Origin: Trematomus loennbergii
Lineage: Eukaryota > Chordata > Actinopteri > Perciformes > Nototheniidae
Length of the DNA: 64,000 nt
NCBI GenBank assembly: GCA_012861695.1
Contig: JAAOOA010000479.1
Span: 113,501-177,500 of the forward strand
Direction: 5' to 3'
Shown: positions 46,973 to 57,636 of the stretch, in pieces
Layout: each line of letters begins with the position of its first letter
Position numbering within the stretch: the first letter of the stretch is position 1
Translations under genes and position numbers: made by a program
Notes under the pieces: generated by a model
What the model was told of the DNA's origin: nothing
Seen by the model: only the letters and a program-made list of their open reading frames with translations
The model's database searches: none

Positions 46973-47129
46973 TATACCCGGGTTTACCCGCAAGCTCCGT
47001 TCCAGCCGAGAGGGTAATTTCTACAGCTGGTCTGATTCATTTTTTTCTTTTTCTTTGGTAGACTACCTCAATTCGGTTAACCGGATAATCGTTAAAAATA
47101 TAAAAAATAAATAACTTTGTTTGTTCCAG

Positions 47130-47176
47130 GCTCCTGAATCCTTCTCACCTGAACACACAACTGGATCTCCATACAG
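47130..47176 (+). CDS. nlrp1-like: pre-FIIND linker exon c of the NLRP1-like gene
   Basis: This 47-bp exon lies between TTTGTTCCAG and GTAATG. It reads APESFSPEHTTGSPY in phase and differs from 11127-11173 in block 1 by a few bases. Its phase (ends AG, completed by G of the FIIND exon to give Arg) links it directly to 47523. Confidence 0.78.
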
Positions 47177-47522
47177 GTAATGCTATAACATGACCAAACA
47201 TTATTTAAACACATTCAAAATATAAGTTTATTTAATTGTGTTTAATTTCATGTCTTTCACCTTGAGGTATTGCATCCAATCTCTTTCTATCAGACATACA
47301 TAAAATAATGTTTCTGTGTGTAGGATTGTTTTATTTTGCACACATGCACACACATACTGATGCATGTGGACACATCTTCAGTGATGTTCTGTAATCATCA
47401 GGTGTTTCAGATCTTTCAACAAACCCTCCTCCAGGTCAGACTCCAGCTGGATGAACACCTGTCAGTCAGAACACAGGCCAGTGAAGGCTTGTTGTAGTAA
47501 CTTGTCCCCTGTGTGTCTACAG

Positions 47523-47740
47523 GTTCAGGTGTCCTGGTCCAGGTGAGTTCCAGTGTGCTTCGACTGGCCTGGTGTTCGTCATGGCTCAGGAGGCGGAGCT
47601 TCTGTACAGGACGGTCCCTTGGGAGGAGAGCCTCCTCCAATCAGCTGGCAAGAAGGCAGCAGGGCCGCTGTTCAACGTGAAGAGTTCTGTTGAAGCTGCC
47701 GTCGTCCAGCTCCACCTGCCGCACAGTGAGACAGAGGAAG
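47523..47740 (+). CDS. nlrp1-like: FIIND exon 1 (ZU5 part)
   Basis: A 218-bp exon between GTCTACAG and GTAAAG, open in phase. It reads FRCPGPGEFQCASTGLVFVM, then AELLYRTVPWEESLLQSAGK and AAGPLFNVKSS, ending VVQLHLPHSETEE. This is the first half of a FIIND (ZU5-like) as in NLRP1 and CARD8. In those proteins the FIIND cuts itself and keeps the CARD fragment bound until the N-terminal part is degraded. The exon ends in phase 1 and joins 49012. Confidence 0.88.
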
Positions 47741-48166
47741 GTAAAGACATCTAGTGTTAACAAATACACACTTATATAATGTTTCTGTGGCACCTTTTAA
47801 TATCCACTACCGCTCAAAGGTTATGAAGCAGCTTTATTAAACTAGTTTAACAAAGATAACAACAGACACCAAATATATTCTTTACATTCAAATAGTTTAG
47901 CCCCCAAAAGAAGAAAATTCAATTATAAAACATCCATTTAGTCGATGTGTTTCATGACATCATTGATCATTATTGAAGCAGACGATGCAATGCAGCTCTA
48001 AATACTGAGTTGGATTGTCTTTGGGCCCTCTGCAGTCTCCTCACTGTAATATTAAAGAGATGTAAACTGTGATTGGTCAGTCCACAGCATGCTCAGCTGC
48101 TAACAGTGCTAACTCAACGCTAACTCTCTGTTACTGTTGTGATGCTAAGCTAGCAGTTTGATTTAA

Positions 48167-48544
48167 GGTGGGGTAGGTAAGTTTGAGAAACCGGCTTGAG
48201 ATACACTTTTTGTTATATTCCATGGAATGCTCTTAACATCCTGATAGCAATGAATATCTGAAGTGCTTTGACAAAAAATCCATAAATAAATATCATCTGT
48301 GGAAGCGTAGTACTGTAAAAAGCACGACCAATCATCTGAGCCGGCCCGGCTAAAATAACTGGATGGCCTACCTGCCTGTCAGCCTTCCATCTGTGCACAA
48401 ACTTATCTCGTGCCCTCATTGGTCATGTGCGCGTTCATGTGTGTTGGAGGAGGGGCTCTGTAAGGAAGTGGCATTTTCTCCGGTTGTGTATTTTCAAATT
48501 CTAGCGATCTCGAGCTGGTTTCTCCATTCTTACCTTCCCTACCT
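48167..48544. mobile_element. 378-bp MITE, TTAA-flanked, in the FIIND intron
   Basis: Inverted ends GGTGGGGTAGGTAAG and CTTACCTTCCCTACCT with TTAA at 48163-48166 and 48545-48548. It is a different family from the CCTGTT and AGGGCCC elements but has the same target preference. Confidence 0.72.
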
Positions 48545-49011
48545 TTAATTCTTACTTTGTTATCCATCTGTTGCTCTTTCTGCTCTTTACATTGTCAGTC
48601 TGGCTGAACCATGAACAAAACAAAACAACAGACAACAACATTTATAAGTTAGACTTTCTACGCCCTGAAAGCTTTAGAGAACTCTTCACACATCTAGAGA
48701 GTCACTCAGACATGAGAGCGGACTCAGTCAAGCTGTTCTGGCAGCAGATTACAAACATCTCAGCAGTCTTGAAGATTAGAAAATAATGAATAAAGTTATG
48801 CAAATGCTCACATCCAGAAAGATCACAGGGGGCAGATCAATAATTAAACATTAGAATAAAAGGTGGAGGATATAAAATGGAGCATCCTAGTGAGGCTCCA
48901 AAGTGAATGACATTAGATGAACATTAGCTCTGAACTAAAGTGGTGTGTCATTGAATATGATGAAGCTGTTTCAGCAGCAAAGCAGCAGATGACCAGCTCT
49001 TTGCTCCACAG

Positions 49012-49269
49012 CGCTGCTCCTGGACGGCCTGTTGTCTGTCGTCCACATCACTGATGAAGGCCTGAGCATCTTGGAGCCGCTGGAGGTCACACGCACTCAC
49101 GTGGTGGTGAAGGTGCCTCACCTCTCTCTTTGGCCTCATCTTCGATCCATTGTTAAGGCTTCTGAATTGGCCGATAAATGGCCAAATTCTGCTGTTCCTA
49201 CGACCCCCGGGCAGAGAGGAGCAAATACTGGATGTACATCTGCTGCAGAACAACGTCCTCGTGAAGGAG
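49012..49269 (+). pseudogene. nlrp1-like: FIIND exon 2 (ZU5-UPA junction) with a frameshift
   Basis: A 258-bp exon between TGCTCCACAG and GTAAAG. The first part reads LLLDGLLSVVHITDEGLSIL then PLEVTRTHVVVKVPHLS; the second part, in another frame, reads FGLIFDPLLRLLNWP and GQILLFLRPPGREEQILDVH, ending in phase 0. A 2-base loss in the CTCTCT run at about 49122-49128 separates the frames. By position, HLS corresponds to the S-F-S autocleavage site of human NLRP1, with Leu where the mammalian P1 residue is Phe. Without frame repair, the UPA and CARD could not be translated with the N-terminus. Confidence 0.82.
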
Positions 49270-50193
49270 GTAAAGTGCTCACCATCAGACTAAACTCTGG
49301 TTTTAAACCACAGCTGTTTCCACACACACTGCTCCTCTTCTCAAACGTTCTCGTGCTGGGAGAAGATTAAGATCTGAACTGAATTGTTTGCGTATATTGC
49401 TTGTGCAGATTTAATAATTAGTTCTTAATTATTAACATGGAGTGCCACACTCTACTTTGGTTATCAAACTCGAAGTTTACCTCAATACGTTAAAAAATAC
49501 ATTAACAAGTCGAGGCCCCCTACTGAGAGAGATAATATGATAGCACGATAGTCTCGTTCTTTAAAAGTCTTTCAGCATGTTTTCTCTGCGGTCAGCACCA
49601 ACTCTAGGCGGATGGACTACTAGTTACTTTAATACTATCTAGAAAATGCATTTCCTGCTGAAAATGCGTGTGAATGCTGTAAGCTGCACACAATTGTTGC
49701 TGAATTTAGCTTAAAAATGCAGAAAAGCTGAATATTTTATTAGTTGAATGGTGACTGTAGCTGCTTTTCACTACAAAAACCAAGTGTTACAGCTCAAATG
49801 CATTGCACTGACTTTGTTGAAAACTTAACAGTGACATTTTAAACTGGAAGAGTAGGAAAAATAGTGATGAAGCTTAATAAACAACAACATGTATAGCCTC
49901 AATGTCCTGAAATTAGTGTGTAACGGTATACGTACCCGTACCGAAATTATTCGGTACGGGCCCTTCGGTTCGGTACACGTGTGTACCGAAGTTTACCGAA
50001 TGAATATAACGTTAATAGTAAAAAATTGAGAACGTGAACAACTTTTTGGAAGTAATCTCAGGTGCTGCGTCGCAGCATTCAGAATAATTTGCTCACATTG
50101 GGTTCAACGTGTCATAGAGCAGTCATTTTATTGGCGAGAGGCTGGTCACAGGGATGCGTTCAAATTTAGTCAGTAATTTGAGGAACTGTCGAA

Positions 50194-50524
50194 ATGGCGA
50201 ACGCAGATAAAGTTGAGCTCGAAAGTCCTCCAGCATCATTGAAGTCTCCGGTTTGGGAACGTTTTGGTTTCGCAGTTACAAGGATGACGGACAAAGACAG
50301 GTGGACCGAACCAAAGCTGTTTGTCGGCATTGTTCAACTAACATTGGTTATGCGGCTGGCAATACATCAAACTTGCACACTCATTTGAAAAGGCATCCCC
50401 CGAACGTGAATATCACCGGTACCAAAAGAAAAATGACTAAAGTGCTAACCCAACTCCCACTAGCATTTAAGCCTCACCACTCGCAACAAGTTCAGACCGA
50501 GCCAAAGCTATTACAAACGCCAAA
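50194..50524 (+). pseudogene. hAT transposase N-terminus with BED finger, frameshifted
   Basis: It starts MANADKVELESPPASLKSPV then WERFGF in one frame and continues in the next frame with VCRHC and NTSNLHTHLKRHPP, the Cys-Cys...His-His pattern of a BED finger. One base shift near 50265-50275 separates the two. BED fingers bind the transposon ends. Confidence 0.8.
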
Positions 50525-50698
50525 TATCCTTATGTTGCCATGTTAGCAAAGCGCTACCTGGCTGTATCTGCTACCTCTGTCCCTAGAGAGAGGGTGTTCT
50601 CCGCAGCAGGAGACATTGTTAGTGCCAGCAGATCTGCCCTTTCGGCAAGCAATGTAGACAAGTTCATCTTTCTTAAAAAAAACATGAAAATACAATGA
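50525..50698 (+). pseudogene. hAT transposase C-terminal (hATC) segment
   Basis: 58 codons starting YPYVAMLAKRYLAVSATSVP, then ERVFSAAGDIVSASRSALS and ending with a stop. This is the dimerisation region of Ac/ZBED-type hAT transposases. It is fused directly to the N-terminal region by deletion of the DDE core. Confidence 0.88.
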
Positions 50699-51054
50699 CA
50701 AGTCCTAATCAAACTAGTACAGTAGGCTACAGTTCAAGTACAGATTATTTCAGTTCATCGAAATGCTGCACCTTAATGTTTATTTTATTATTTTTGTATT
50801 TATTTGAGTGAATACATTATTCACAGTTTAATTATAATAAAAAATATATATATATTTTGTTTTTGTGATCATTTTTTCTGCTGTACCGAAAACGTACCGA
50901 ACCGTGACCTAAAAACCGAGGTACGTACCGAACCGAAATGTTTGTGAACCGTTACACCCCTACCTGAAATAGCTGAATAAGTTAATAGTTGAATGGTATT
51001 CGTAGCTGAAAGTAGGCTGAAGGAGTTAGATATCAAATGCACGTAGTAGTATAC

Positions 51055-51279
51055 TGTAAGTAAAAGTAGTAGCAGTAGTAGTAGTAGCTGTACTAGTAGT
51101 AGCAGCTGTAGTATAAGTAGCTGTAATAGGAGTAGTAGTAGTATTAATAGTAGTGGTGTTAGTAGTATAAGTAGTAGTAGTAGTAGTCGTAGTAGTTGTA
51201 TGAGTAGTAGTGGTGGTAGTATAAATAGTTGTAGTAGTAGTATTAGTAGTAATATAAGTAGTAGTAGCAGTGGTAGTAG
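51055..51279. repeat. (AGT)n imperfect trinucleotide tract
   Basis: Interrupted AGT/GTA repeats that resume at 51920-52000 on the other side of the LTR-like insertion. Confidence 0.93.
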
Positions 51280-51903
51280 TGTTACGGAAATCTTAGACCT
51301 AGCCAATACTGTGGAGATATACAATTAGAATGATCAATCAATAAACTGGTGAAACAAACAGAGTTGTCTTTCTGGTTCTTTATTCGAAGCGCTTCGAAGG
51401 TACATGTCTCACAGAGTACAGAGTAGTCTGCAAGAGTGCACACAGGGGCAAGGGTGTGTATAGGTTTTATAGGATCTTGACAGTTCAACAACACTTTGTC
51501 ACCTGTCACTATGGCAGGGCTGGATGGAGAGATAAGCTACGCCTGCTTTCCAGAGGAACAGAAACTGTACATTGCTAATATAGTAAATCAGGAACTAGTT
51601 AAAGACAGGAACCTGTTTAAGACAGATGGAAGTGAGGATAGCAGGAACTCATTGTAAGACAGGGAACAAACACAGGAACTTGTTCAAGACACTGTGCCTG
51701 ACACACAGATGCTCCTAAGGAGCTTGCTCATGACACTGTGTCTCACCCCCAGACATTCTTAAGGTTAATCATAAGTTGAACAAAGGACATGAACTGAAAT
51801 ACATCATCATGGAACAACTGCATTTGGTTTTACCATATTAGGTAACATATAAAGTTTGCACTACATATAGAGTTTTCCACTACATATAAAGTTTGCCACT
51901 ACA
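51280..51903. mobile_element. possible solo LTR
   Basis: A 624-bp segment starting TGTTACGGAAATC and ending CCACTACA, bounded by GTAG on both sides, splits a GTA tract. TG...CA ends and a short target duplication suit an LTR left by recombination. An AATAAA occurs at about 51340. No primer-binding site or gag/pol is present, and the GTA surroundings make the 4-bp duplication weak evidence. Confidence 0.5.
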
Positions 51904-52162
51904 GTAGTTGTGTTAGTATATTGCCTAGTATAAGTAGTAGTAGTAGTAGTAGTAGTCGCAGTAGGAGGAGCAGTAACAGTCATAGTAGTTGTTGAAGTAG
52001 TAGGGGGATTTCATTTAGAAAATATTTGTTTTCCGGTGATATTCTAGGGCTTTTATTTAGAAAAAACCTCCGTCTTCCTGTAAGGATACAGTAAAAACTA
52101 TAGGGCTTTTATTTTGAAGGTGTGTGTGGTTGGGGGGATGAGAGGGGGGGGGAAGCTCTCCC

Positions 52163-52274
<112 letters not shown>

Positions 52275-52369
52275 AATCAGCTGTGTCTGCCCCAATCTAC
52301 CCAGTAACTGGTTACCATGGTCACCTGCAGCAGCAGAGGGAGGCTCATTCCGAATGCATAGAGGTTTAT

Positions 52370-53118
52370 TTTTTTAGTCTCTCCAAACTGGTCTTCAATG
52401 GCATTAAAACAATAAAAAAATGATGCTGCAGTTAATCCATAGGTTAATCCAATGTGTCTGTGTCCTCTTTGAAATGATTTCTGATAATCCATAAGCAATA
52501 AAACTGCTTTTTCGTTTCCAATGTCAGAGCTAGAGATAGGTCTACTCTGCTGCAAAATTACATGCGGGAAGCCCCCACCTTTTCTCTTCACAACGTGTGT
52601 GTGTGGGGGACTCCCCCTTCGATTCTATTGGCTCTAACGGTCAGAAAGAGGTGTCAACCATCAAAATCGACCAAGGGGGGCCAGAGATATGGAAAAAAAC
52701 CATTTTCACCCAAATCACTCAGAGGTGGGGTGGTTTTTGCTAAACCTCTCTAAAAAGGTCAAATGTCACTTGTTTTGCATCAATTTTGATACAGGGTACT
52801 TATTATATGTTGTACTTTGGATTCCTAAAGCTTTTAGTCTACTAACCCATCATCCAAGGGTAGTTTTCACTATAAGTAAAAAATAATCTTTGGACTGACA
52901 CTATAATTTACAGTTTTTTACTATGTAAAATCTGAATTTTCTTTAAAATAAAAAACATTATATTGATTCTGACACTTCTACATCCAACTCACAGATGTAA
53001 CCTTGCTTTGATAAAAAATTAATCATATAACCCTTTTAGAAGTTAAGTTGAAGTAATTTGTTTTGGGCATGTCATTTTCGAGCCTGAAACATGAAAAACA
53101 GGCTTGGTGCTTAACAGG
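52370..53118 (+). mobile_element. TTAA-MITE 'CCTGTT' family, copy 9, 5'-truncated
   Basis: It begins inside the element (CTGGTCTTCAATGGCATTAA) and ends GGTGCTTAACAGG before TTAA (53119-53122). It is most like copy 5. Confidence 0.8.
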
Positions 53119-53122
53119 TTAA

Positions 53123-53300
53123 AGTGTACTTCTTTCTGATCTGAAGAAAGATCCGAAAACTTTTAAAATGGGAGTCTATTGGGAGCTTTGTGGACTTTTT
53201 GTCACTCAGATCACTATTGGGCCCGAATGGTGGGTCAGTTTGATATGATGAAGGCATATAGGCAAGCCAGACAAATGTTGCTACTGAAATCTTTGAAATG
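53123..53300. repeat. dispersed repeat shared with 62225-62310
   Basis: It contains AAAGTGTACTTCTTTCTGAT, then GAAGAAAGATCCG and TTGGGAGCT, found again at 62225 with about 10 percent differences. Origin unknown. Confidence 0.65.
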
Positions 53301-53729
53301 ATTTGAATAGAGTGTATATTTTGGGATTGAGAGCAGTTTTACAATAGTTTAAAGACCCTCTACATTCTAAGTGATGACGTCACACACTCTAGCCCTGAAG
53401 AGTCTGTCCCATATGCCCCTTTTTAGTTTGTGTCTATGATGTAACAATATATACAACGGTGTAAGCTATCAACCAAATATGTTTTAAGGCTCCAGACAAA
53501 AAATTGGTGGAAAAGGGGGCAAAATGGCTCTTTTGGTCAAAAAGGTTGCAGACCCCTGGTGTAGCTAAAAGAGGATTTCATCCAAAAATATCTAACCTAT
53601 ACACTTTAATTAATCTACATATATATGTCCTCATACTGTTATTCTTAATTGATTGTAATTCTTATCTCTCTGTAGAGCAGGTCTGTCAACATGTTGTTTT
53701 AAATTGATCAAAATGTCCTGTTACTGAAG

Positions 53730-53846
53730 GTTGCTGAACAACAAGAAGGTGCTGTGAACATCAGACTCTCCTCCGACTGTGAGCTGATTATTCATCACAG
53801 TTACAGTGTGCACTGTGAACCTGAGGGCTTCCTCACACACCCTGAG
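53730..53846 (+). CDS. nlrp1-like: FIIND exon 3 (UPA part)
   Basis: A 117-bp exon after CTGAAG and before GTGAGT. It reads VAEQQEGAVNIRLSSDCELI, then HHSYSVHCEPEGFLTHPE, in phase 0 at both ends so it fits the end of the exon at 49269. The acceptor has a weak pyrimidine tract (TGTCCTGTTACTGAAG). It is open. Confidence 0.82.
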
Positions 53847-53963
53847 GTGAGTCACTGATGCTCCTCTAAAGAAACAATGATCATTAACACACATGTATCT
53901 GCATGTGGATACACAATCAGGAAAGAAACAGATGAACTTTTAACTTCTGCTTCTGGTTTTCAG

Positions 53964-54105
53964 AGTAAAAGATTTGATTCCAGGTTTGGACCAAACTACC
54001 ATCCGACATTTCTAGTTTTCCTGACGCCGAGCACAGAGAGAGTGATTTTGAAGGTCAAGGACCAAGGTGGAAAGGAAGTCTGGAATTGTCCCTTGTCACT
54101 GGAAG
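53964..54105 (+). CDS. nlrp1-like: FIIND exon 4 (end of UPA)
   Basis: A 142-bp exon between GGTTTTCAG and GTAAAG. It reads SKRFDSRFGPNYHPTFLVFL, then ERVILKVKDQGGKEVWNCPL. The motif ...VW(D/N) near the end matches the last UPA strand in NLRP1/CARD8. It ends in phase 1, completed by TT of the CARD exon. Confidence 0.85.
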
Positions 54106-54603
54106 GTAAAGACTCCACCTGAGCTCAGACCCAGTGATAGACTGGATAACTCTAAAGATCCATCTCATAGCATTCTCTATTAAGGCTCCATGGCAGCGCA
54201 TCATTACGACATTAAACACACAACCTGTAATATTCTAAAACCATAGTAAAAACTAGTGTGGTGGTGAAACAGCGTGGCATCATGGGAGTTGTAGTCTTCA
54301 TCTTTTCATGGTTGAGTGGATACGCCACCATTACAGGAGACCGTGATGAACGTACTGTTACCTTGATTAAAATTACACGTCTCTCTGAACCATTTGAGAT
54401 AATGTACGTACACAACTCAACAAAACATGAATAACATCGGTGTAGGAGTTTTTATACATTTTAATGAGGAAATGCTACAAATTATAACTTCAAGTGAACA
54501 GAGATCCACCTCTGGGAATGCTGAGTTACTTTAATGTTTAAGAGATCTGTTTAATGTGATTGTTGGTTATTCAAAAAATGTATTTTCCCTGTTTGTCTTC
54601 CAG

Positions 54604-55010
54604 TTCCAAGGCGGCAATTATCCCAGAGAAATGTACCAGCAGAGAGCAGAGTCCCAGCAGAGAGCAGAGTCCCAGCAGAGAGCAGAGTCCCAGCAGAGAG
54701 CAGAGTCCCAGCAGAGAACAGCGTCCAGTGGCTGTTCTCAGTTCGGGCAGAGTTCGTTCAAAGAGTGACTCCAACTGTGCTGAACGTCCTTCTGGATAAA
54801 CTCTTTCAGTCTGGAGTGATCATTAAATCTGAAATGGATTCAGCCAGAAACAAACCCAAAGATGACGGAGCACGAGAGGTGGTGGACGCGGTGCAAAATA
54901 AAGGAGCTGCAGCCAGCAGGGTTATGATCAATGCTCTCTGTGAGCTGGACCCGTATCTTTACGAAGAGCTCGAGCTTAAGCTGAAGCAAAACCTCGGGGA
55001 GTGTGTGTGA
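54604..55010 (+). CDS. nlrp1-like: CARD exon, C-terminus of the NLRP1-like gene
   Basis: It starts after TGTCTTCCAG and stops at TGA 55008-55010. After VPRRQLSQRN it has five VPAESR-type hexapeptides, then a CARD: LFSVRAEFVQRVTPTVLNVL, LDKLFQSGVIIKSEMDSARN, GAREVVDAVQNKGAAASRVM and INALCELDPYLYEELELKL. In NLRP1 and CARD8 the freed UPA-CARD fragment nucleates caspase-1 activation. The exon is open and in phase with the UPA exon. The repeat linker is unusual (see findings). Confidence 0.88.
54633..54722 (+). repeat. 18-bp in-frame coding repeat (VPAESR)5
   Basis: Four identical units and a fifth with two changes (VPAENS), lying between the UPA and the CARD. Confidence 0.95.
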
Positions 55011-56589
55011 CAGTTGAAGTCTAGTCCTGTGTTTTGTTACCTGTAACTATTTCCCCTTGTCCTTGAAGGTAACACAGATTGTGAGCAAAGGCTACTTTCC
55101 TTCTCCCCTTTCTCCTGGACTCCCTCCTGAGAGCAGCTACCAGGGCTTGTTCTTATTTTACCATTTGTACTGACTTCTGGGTCAGATTTGGGATTTTGGG
55201 GCATTTGGTACCTCGGCGTGCGATTGGGAGTTCTGTTTGTTTTGTGTGATCAAACTGCAAAGACCTGTACCTGTTGGGGACTGTAAGTATAATATTCTTA
55301 GATGGTGAATTAAACCTACGTGGCAATAGTGACCAACCTTTTTTCCCAAAGTATAAAGAAAACAAGTCCATGCTTTGGATGTCTTTTAACCTGACTGTTC
55401 TTTCACCTGCACTATTTCTATTCAAATCTATCGTGCTCTGTTTCAGTGCACTATTTTTATTTTTGTGTTATTACTGTATTTTTTCTCTTATGTCATTTAT
55501 ATAATATGTTGCACTGTTGGAGGAGCTCGGGACCTAAGATGTTCATTACCATAACTACACTGTAGCTGCTGTGCACATGATAATATAACCCTTGAATCTT
55601 GAATGATTGCATTGAGTCTGAATGGGGACATCTGCGGTCTACTCTTGGTATTGCATACACGTAGACAGCATAAAGGAAACGTACAAATATAAGTGAACTT
55701 TTCTGTTAACATTTAATCTTCTTGAAATTTAACTCGAGAAGCGGCATTGGATATTTTAGTGCAGGAATGTCGTATTTCTGTGTTGCTCCCTGAAGGCAGC
55801 ATCTCCCTGCTCCAACGTTGACATAAACATCTTTCTCAGCTCATGAATCCATGAATTGGTCAAATAAATCTTTGTCTTATAAACGTCCCAGGTCCCCTAC
55901 AGTCTGCACTGCTTCTTCCAATAAAATAATAAATCAACAAACTTCATGTAATTGTATTATTTTATTGAAAAACAAAAAAGGAAACCCTTACAGAGAACGG
56001 GCACCGAGAAGTAATCCTGTTCACTGATGTTCTGCAAAGCTGGGCGTCATTGATCCACTTTAGCGAGGTGGTAATGGATGATTGAAATGTTAACGAGCCC
56101 CGCTTCAGTTGATCTGATTCACAGAAGTCACACTGAACAACAGCTGTTTCATCCACTGTGTGAAAGAAGGGCGGCTAATCCAACGACCCAAACCATCCTT
56201 TACTAAACCGACCAGTGAGTATTCATCTGTTTCACCATAAAGAATCAAACTCCGAACAACAAGGAGCAGATATATTCACTTCAAGCAAGTCATACCACAG
56301 TTACTGCTGCTGAATCAGAGATTAACATCCATGTTCTTGTAGATATTACTGTGTTTATGTCTTACAAAGGATGCCCACACAGAACAAGATGTATATTTAA
56401 ATCCTCTAAGCTCTTCATATTTATCATTAAAACCTAAGACTCATCAAACATGGTAAAGAACTGAAGCTAATAACTGAAGCAGGAAAATGTTCTTGTAGAT
56501 ATTATTGTGTATCAGGATTTTTTCTTGCGGTCAAGTGTCCGGAAATAATTTATTTTACCGGACAAATTCGAAACTTACCGGTCATGTTT
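55011..56589. other. 3' region of the NLRP1-like gene and intergenic DNA
   Basis: No further exon is seen. Candidate polyadenylation signals are AATAAA at 55863-55868 (plus strand) and the complement TTTATT at 55961-55966, which could end a minus-strand transcript from the right. Neither transcript end can be proven here. Confidence 0.4.
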
Positions 56590-56626
56590 CAATAATAATA
56601 ATAATAATAATAATAATATAATTGAA
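56590..56626. repeat. (AAT)n microsatellite
   Basis: A short AAT run next to the start of the hAT relative at 56634. Confidence 0.9.
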
Positions 56627-56633
56627 TGTGTAG

Positions 56634-57045
56634 CAGAGTTTCCGTTAGCAGGTAATTACCGGACTATGACCGGATATGCTGATGTTTAAAACTCAGTTAA
56701 TGGGGCTCATTTTTATATTGCTTCAGTTTATAATCGTGAAAGATTGAAAAGTTCAGATTCATTTTTCAATAAATGATTCGCTTCCACAAACAACATAAGT
56801 ATTACATTCAAACAAACTACTTATAGTAGATGCAGTACATTATTCAAAAGTTTATGTTAACTTTGGTTAATAACACAGGAATAATAATCTCTCTCTCTCC
56901 GACAGCCTGTCAGTATCTCATGCAGCTCACTGATCCAGTAATGAGTGAAGAATAAACATATTTAGAATAAATTCAGTATAGCTTGTTCCAGAGGTAGATA
57001 AAATAGCAAAGTGTTTTAGGTCTAACTTGAAGTGTGTGTTTTGCT
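56634..57045. mobile_element. hAT relative of the 15225 element, partial
   Basis: It starts CAGAGTTTCCGTTAG and shares GACAGCC..CAGTATC and GAAGTGTGTGTTTTGCTCC with the interior of the element at 15225-17430. The similarity stops near 57045 and the other end is not found. Confidence 0.7.
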
Positions 57046-57451
57046 CCAACACACTCTCACTCCCTAAGCGTCCAGGAGCGACGCTTGGTCAGGGTCCCGT
57101 GCGCGCTCCGATGCTCCTTCAGCTTCATAAACGGACGTAAAGAGCTTTTAACTGATTGCAATGTATTCCCATCGGCGGCGGTATTTGACGCTCAGGGAAG
57201 CACCGCATCCTTTTATGTCGGCGGCTGTTTAAAGGCAATGTGAGCGTCCATTCCCATTGGATAACGGAGGATTTTACACCCAGAAGTAACTATTCTCCTT
57301 ACTGTCGATTGATTTGACAGTGATATCTGCACTACTCATCAACCCAAAAACACCAGATTATCCTTGTTAATTACACAACATTGATTGGTTTAAATTGTCT
57401 GCAATGCTTTTGTATTTTTCCCCTTCGATTCGTTACATAACATGTTATCAG
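57046..57451. other. unassigned DNA
   Basis: A more G+C-rich stretch (57060-57250) without domain similarity that I recognise, then A+T-rich sequence. Confidence 0.4.
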
Positions 57452-57628
57452 CAGGGCGGACTGGCCATCGGGACATTCGGGAGAAAAAGAGTAATGTACA
57501 TTTCTGAAGCGGCCGGATAAGTCACTAGCACCCCCCCCCCCCGTCGACAATTTACTAGTGGTATTTACTTGCGGGACCGAAGTGGGCGGTCGAGAGTCCC
57601 GGTGATTTGTAGTCCCAGTCCGCCCCTG
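57452..57628. mobile_element. 177-bp hAT MITE with 8-bp target duplication
   Basis: The ends CAGGGCGGACTGGCCATC and CCCAGTCCGCCCCTG match the element at 42504. Perfect GTTATCAG flanks lie at 57444-57451 and 57629-57636. Confidence 0.9.
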
Positions 57629-57636
57629 GTTATCAG

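Larger units (their letters stand above)
49914..50962 (+). mobile_element. hAT element with internal deletion, 8-bp target duplication
   Basis: The ends are TAGTGTGTAACGGTATACGT and the complement of TAGGGGTGTAACGGTTCAC. It is flanked by identical CCTGAAAT at 49906-49913 and 50963-50970. It encodes a BED zinc finger and the C-terminal hATC dimerisation segment, but the catalytic core between them is missing. It lies in an intron of the NLRP1-like gene. Confidence 0.9.

Noticed and set aside
46667..47114. Cys-rich repeated proteins on both strands at 46.7-47.1 kb
   Set aside because: They follow from the 30-bp minisatellite, whose unit length is divisible by three. Kept as a repeat, with the LRR-replacement noted as a finding.
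50869..51324. 151-codon minus-strand frame rich in leucine
   Set aside because: It is the complement of the AGT repeat tract; no start context, splice signals or domain.
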